Shown: positions 62,359 to 64,000 of the stretch, in pieces | How the letters are laid out: every line of letters begins with the position of its first letter | Numbering within the stretch: the stretch's first letter is position 1 | NCBI RefSeq assembly: GCF_030373185.1 | Contig: NZ_JAUCZH010000004.1 | Location: 310,001 to 374,000, forward strand | Direction: 5' to 3' | Length of the DNA: 64,000 bases | Source: Tabrizicola sp. | GTDB lineage: Bacteria > Pseudomonadota > Alphaproteobacteria > Rhodobacterales > Rhodobacteraceae | The notes under the pieces: model-generated | Database searches by the model: none | What the model was told of the DNA's origin: nothing | The model's input: the letters and a program-made list of their open reading frames with translations, nothing else | Program-made: the position numbers and the translations under genes

Positions 62359-63195
62359 TCAGTGAAAGCTCGCCTGAAACGTCGTCGCGGTCAGGGAGAC
62401 ATGCGCGTCCAGCGGCGGATGCAACTCGAACGCCTTAGGCTCGCGTGAGAAGTTCCAAAGCCGGAACAGACGCCATTCCGACCTGCGCTCCTCGGCCACG
62501 GCCAGTTCGTTGCGGGTGATGTGGAAGGGCGTGCGCTCCCATCCGTTCGTCGTCTTGACCTCGATCAGCCGGGCGAGCCCGTCCGGGGCGAAACTCGCGA
62601 TGTCGTAGCCCGCGCCATCGCCATCCTCCTCCGACACCCAGCGTACCTTGCGCGCCAGATCGTCCCGTCCTGCCGAGCGCAGAGACGCCCGTTCATGCGC
62701 CAGCACACGTTCCTCTCCCGCGCGGCCGAGGGCCCGGTTGCGCTCGTCCCGGCCCGCCACGTCGAACTTGCGGGCGATGTGCAGCATCTGGTCCAGTTCC
62801 TGCGGCGGCGGCTGGTTCGACAGCGTCGGCGGCGGTCCGATCCAGATCTGCGCTGCCTCGCGCAGGCCAGCACCGGGTTGCAGCCCCGGTTGGCGCCCGA
62901 GCCAGGCCGGGTTCAGCGCCAGCCATCGCGCCACGGCATCCACCAAGGTCATCTGGAAATTGAACGCAGGCTTGTAGCCGGGGATCCAGTCTTCGCCGAG
63001 CCCCTTCAGAACCGCGCTGATGTTCTGGTGCTTGAACTCGACGGACCCCTCGGACCGGTCGTTCAGCAGCGGCAGCAGCGCGCGGCGATGCTTGGCCTTG
63101 CTGTAGCGGCGCGCGGAGATGTCGTCGGCCAGCATCGCGAAGTAATCCGCGACGATCAGGTCGTTCTCTTCATCCGTCCAGGGCCCGTTCGACAT
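62359..63195 (-). CDS. DUF3883 domain protein, PD-(D/E)XK nuclease-like
   Basis: A 278-residue protein. The C-terminal part has GRAGEERVLAHERASL, GYDIASFAPDGLARLIEVKTTNGWERTPFHITRNELAVAEE and FRLWNF, typical of DUF3883 and Mrr-like nuclease folds (E, D and E-x-K). The N-terminal half has TDEENDLIVADYFAML and SVEFKHQNISAVLKGLG, seen in restriction-related proteins. It could be a defence nuclease; no methylase partner is near. Confidence 0.75.
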   Translation of the reverse strand: MSNGPWTDEENDLIVADYFAMLADDISARRYSKAKHRRALLPLLNDRSEGSVEFKHQNISAVLKGLGEDWIPGYKPAFNFQMTLVDAVARWLALNPAWLGRQPGLQPGAGLREAAQIWIGPPPTLSNQPPPQELDQMLHIARKFDVAGRDERNRALGRAGEERVLAHERASLRSAGRDDLARKVRWVSEEDGDGAGYDIASFAPDGLARLIEVKTTNGWERTPFHITRNELAVAEERRSEWRLFRLWNFSREPKAFELHPPLDAHVSLTATTFQASFH

Positions 63196-63530
63196 TGCGC
63201 CAGGCTATGGGCACGAAGTGTGTTTGTCATCAGAGACTTCCGGCAGGGTTCTGGCTCGCTTCGGACGCTTCCGCCGGACTTCGGGATCGGCCGCCACGGA
63301 GCCGTCTTTCTGGCCGCCCTGCGCCTTCGTGTCCGTCTCTGTCACCGGATTAACTCGCGAACGGGACGACCCCATGAGCGCGGCAACCCATTGGAGTTTC
63401 AAGGATGTTTCACGCCGTCCCGTGACAGTCGAGGGGCGCTCGAAGAGAGACGCAGGCCATTCGGAGACCCATTCCGCGTCAAGCGCCCAGTCTCCGAAGG
63501 GCGGATGGACCTGCCAACGCCCTTTGAAAC
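63196..63530. other. Gap between the DUF3883 gene and tRNA-Ser
   Basis: No convincing gene. A minus-strand frame (63205-63651) runs through the terminator and the tRNA, so it cannot be a complete gene; its C-terminal part (GDWALDAEWVSEWPASLFE) might be a fragment of something cut by integration. Confidence 0.35.
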
Positions 63531-63558
63531 AAAAAGAAAAAAGGCCCCAATCGGGGCC
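63531..63558 (-). terminator. Intrinsic terminator downstream of tRNA-Ser
   Basis: On the minus strand GGCCCC-GATT-GGGGCC is followed by TTTTTTCTTTTT. It begins 25 bases after the tRNA 3' end and fits as its terminator. Confidence 0.85.
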
Positions 63559-63582
63559 CCTGGACGAATTCAGTATCTGAAT

Positions 63583-63597
63583 GTGGCGGAGAGACAG
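63583..63597. repeat. Right attachment-site copy within the tRNA-Ser 3' end
   Basis: GTGGCGGAGAGACAG, identical to 53424-53438. It covers the acceptor end including the encoded CCA, so the tRNA stays intact after integration. Confidence 0.7.
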
Positions 63598-63673
63598 GGA
63601 TTCGAACCCTGGGTCGGCGCAAACCGACAACGGTTTTCGAGACCGCCGCATTCGACCACTCTGCCACCTCTCC
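63584..63673 (-). tRNA. tRNA-Ser (anticodon CGA)
   Basis: A 90-nt class II tRNA. The acceptor stem GGAGAGG/TCTCTCC, discriminator G and encoded CCA are visible. The anticodon loop CTCGAAA gives CGA, decoding UCG. A long variable arm (TTGTCGGTTTGCGCCGAC) and TTCGAATC of the T loop confirm serine type. Confidence 0.95.
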
Positions 63674-63863
63674 GCGCTTCAGGGGTCGTCTGTGGGCGGC
63701 GATGTAGCCGGGTGCCGCGCAATGCGCAAGGGCCAATCCGTGCGCCGCAGCCCGGCCAGTCGCAAGGTTGTGCATTTCCGGTCCTTGGCAAGGCACGGCG
63801 AAGGGTCTACCTCTTTGAAGTCTGTCGGAACTGCTGGGTCGGAAACCATTGAAAGGGTTCACT

Positions 63864-64000
63864 ATGCTGTTGCCCCGTTTGTGCGTCGCTGCCCTGCTTG
63901 GGCTGACCCTGACCCTGTCTGGGCAGGCCGTGAGGGCCGAGGCAACCGATACCCGGGTCATCAGCGCGTCGGTGTCCGAACTGGCAGAGGTGATGCAACT
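63864..64000 (+). CDS. Secreted protein, 5' part only
   Basis: The first 45 codons at the window edge. A signal peptide (LPRLCVAALLGLTLTLSGQAVRA) is followed by EATDTRVISASVSELAEVMQL. The tail looks like the start of a DUF2059-type protein, but this is weak. GAAAGGG lies about eight bases before the ATG. Confidence 0.55.
   Translation, partial: MLLPRLCVAALLGLTLTLSGQAVRAEATDTRVISASVSELAEVMQ

Larger units (their letters stand above)
53424..63597. mobile_element. Decayed 10-kb genomic island integrated at tRNA-Ser(CGA)
   Basis: The element is bounded by 15-bp direct repeats of the tRNA-Ser 3' end, with a tyrosine-integrase stub just inside the left repeat. The interior is a mosaic of fragments (helicase, IS5, serine recombinase) and intact cargo (LysE/ACT pair, ArsR, desaturase, LysR, DUF3883 protein). 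AT-rich intergenic stretches contrast with the flanks. With the integrase truncated, the island should not excise by its own enzyme. Confidence 0.6.

Noticed and set aside
62521-63852. 443-codon plus-strand frame spanning the DUF3883 gene and tRNA-Ser
   Set aside because: It reads through a tRNA and an intrinsic terminator in antisense; not a gene.
1-64000. CRISPR arrays or long tandem repeats
   Set aside because: None seen: no regularly spaced direct repeats of 20-40 bases were found on reading through the window.

Overview
The window looks like a chromosomal segment of an alphaproteobacterium, most likely a Rhodobacterales (Rhodobacteraceae) species. It has high GC and GC-rich codon usage, dense operons joined by 4-base ATGA overlaps, FNR/FixK-type TTGAY-N4-RTCAA boxes, a NasS/NasT-type assimilatory nitrate system, and a typical alphaproteobacterial aerobic 2-aminobenzoyl-CoA cluster.

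Layout. (1) 1-5.8 kb: a tightly coupled operon for 2-aminobenzoate (anthranilate) or a similar aryl-CoA: end of a monooxygenase/reductase, SDR, MarR, enoyl-CoA hydratase, acyl-CoA dehydrogenase, thioesterase, RidA, with a convergent CoA ligase. (2) 6.0-8.5 kb: a periplasmic thiol-redox operon (small membrane protein, DUF3179 protein, CcdA-like transporter, thioredoxin-like protein), followed by a VCBS-repeat secreted protein and a decayed MFS transporter. (3) 10.5-17.8 kb: a low-oxygen/stress block (Hsp20, two CRP/FNR regulators, cyclopropane-fatty-acid synthase, phasin, PRPP-synthetase paralogue, kinase-like protein, host-attachment protein) in which five intergenic regions carry FNR/FixK-type boxes. 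(4) 17.9-24.1 kb: TetR, RND efflux pair and an overlapping SDR. (5) 24.2-33.9 kb: a complete group-2-type capsule operon (kpsS-D-F, an extra single-domain KpsC-like transferase, kpsC-E-M-T). (6) 34.1-44.6 kb: assimilatory nitrate uptake and reduction (nasT-nasS, then nrtA-nrtB-nrtD-nirB-nirD-nasA) with an ANTAR-type hairpin and an intrinsic terminator in the nrtA leader. (7) 44.8-52.8 kb: ion homeostasis (P-type ATPase, SDR, KefB-like antiporter and its small HTH partner under an FNR-box promoter; a Na+/H+ antiporter with a cyclic-nucleotide domain).

(8) 53.4-63.6 kb: an accessory island. A 15-bp copy of the 3' end of tRNA-Ser(CGA) lies at 53424, the intact tRNA lies at 63584-63673, and a tyrosine-integrase N-terminal fragment sits just inside the left copy. 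The interior is decayed: integrase stub joined to a helicase that lacks its Walker A half, a frameshifted IS5 remnant, and the C-terminal half of a large serine recombinase. Intact cargo includes a LysE exporter with an ACT protein, an ArsR regulator, a fatty-acid desaturase, an ArgP-like LysR regulator and a DUF3883 nuclease-like protein.

How the parts work together: NasS/NasT senses nitrate and is predicted to release the leader terminator so that transporter and reductases are made together. The FNR-type boxes suggest that chaperone, membrane-lipid remodelling, PRPP supply and K+/H+ exchange respond jointly to oxygen limitation, possibly through the two regulators encoded in the same block. 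All functional statements are read from sequence motifs and family knowledge; no database search was possible.
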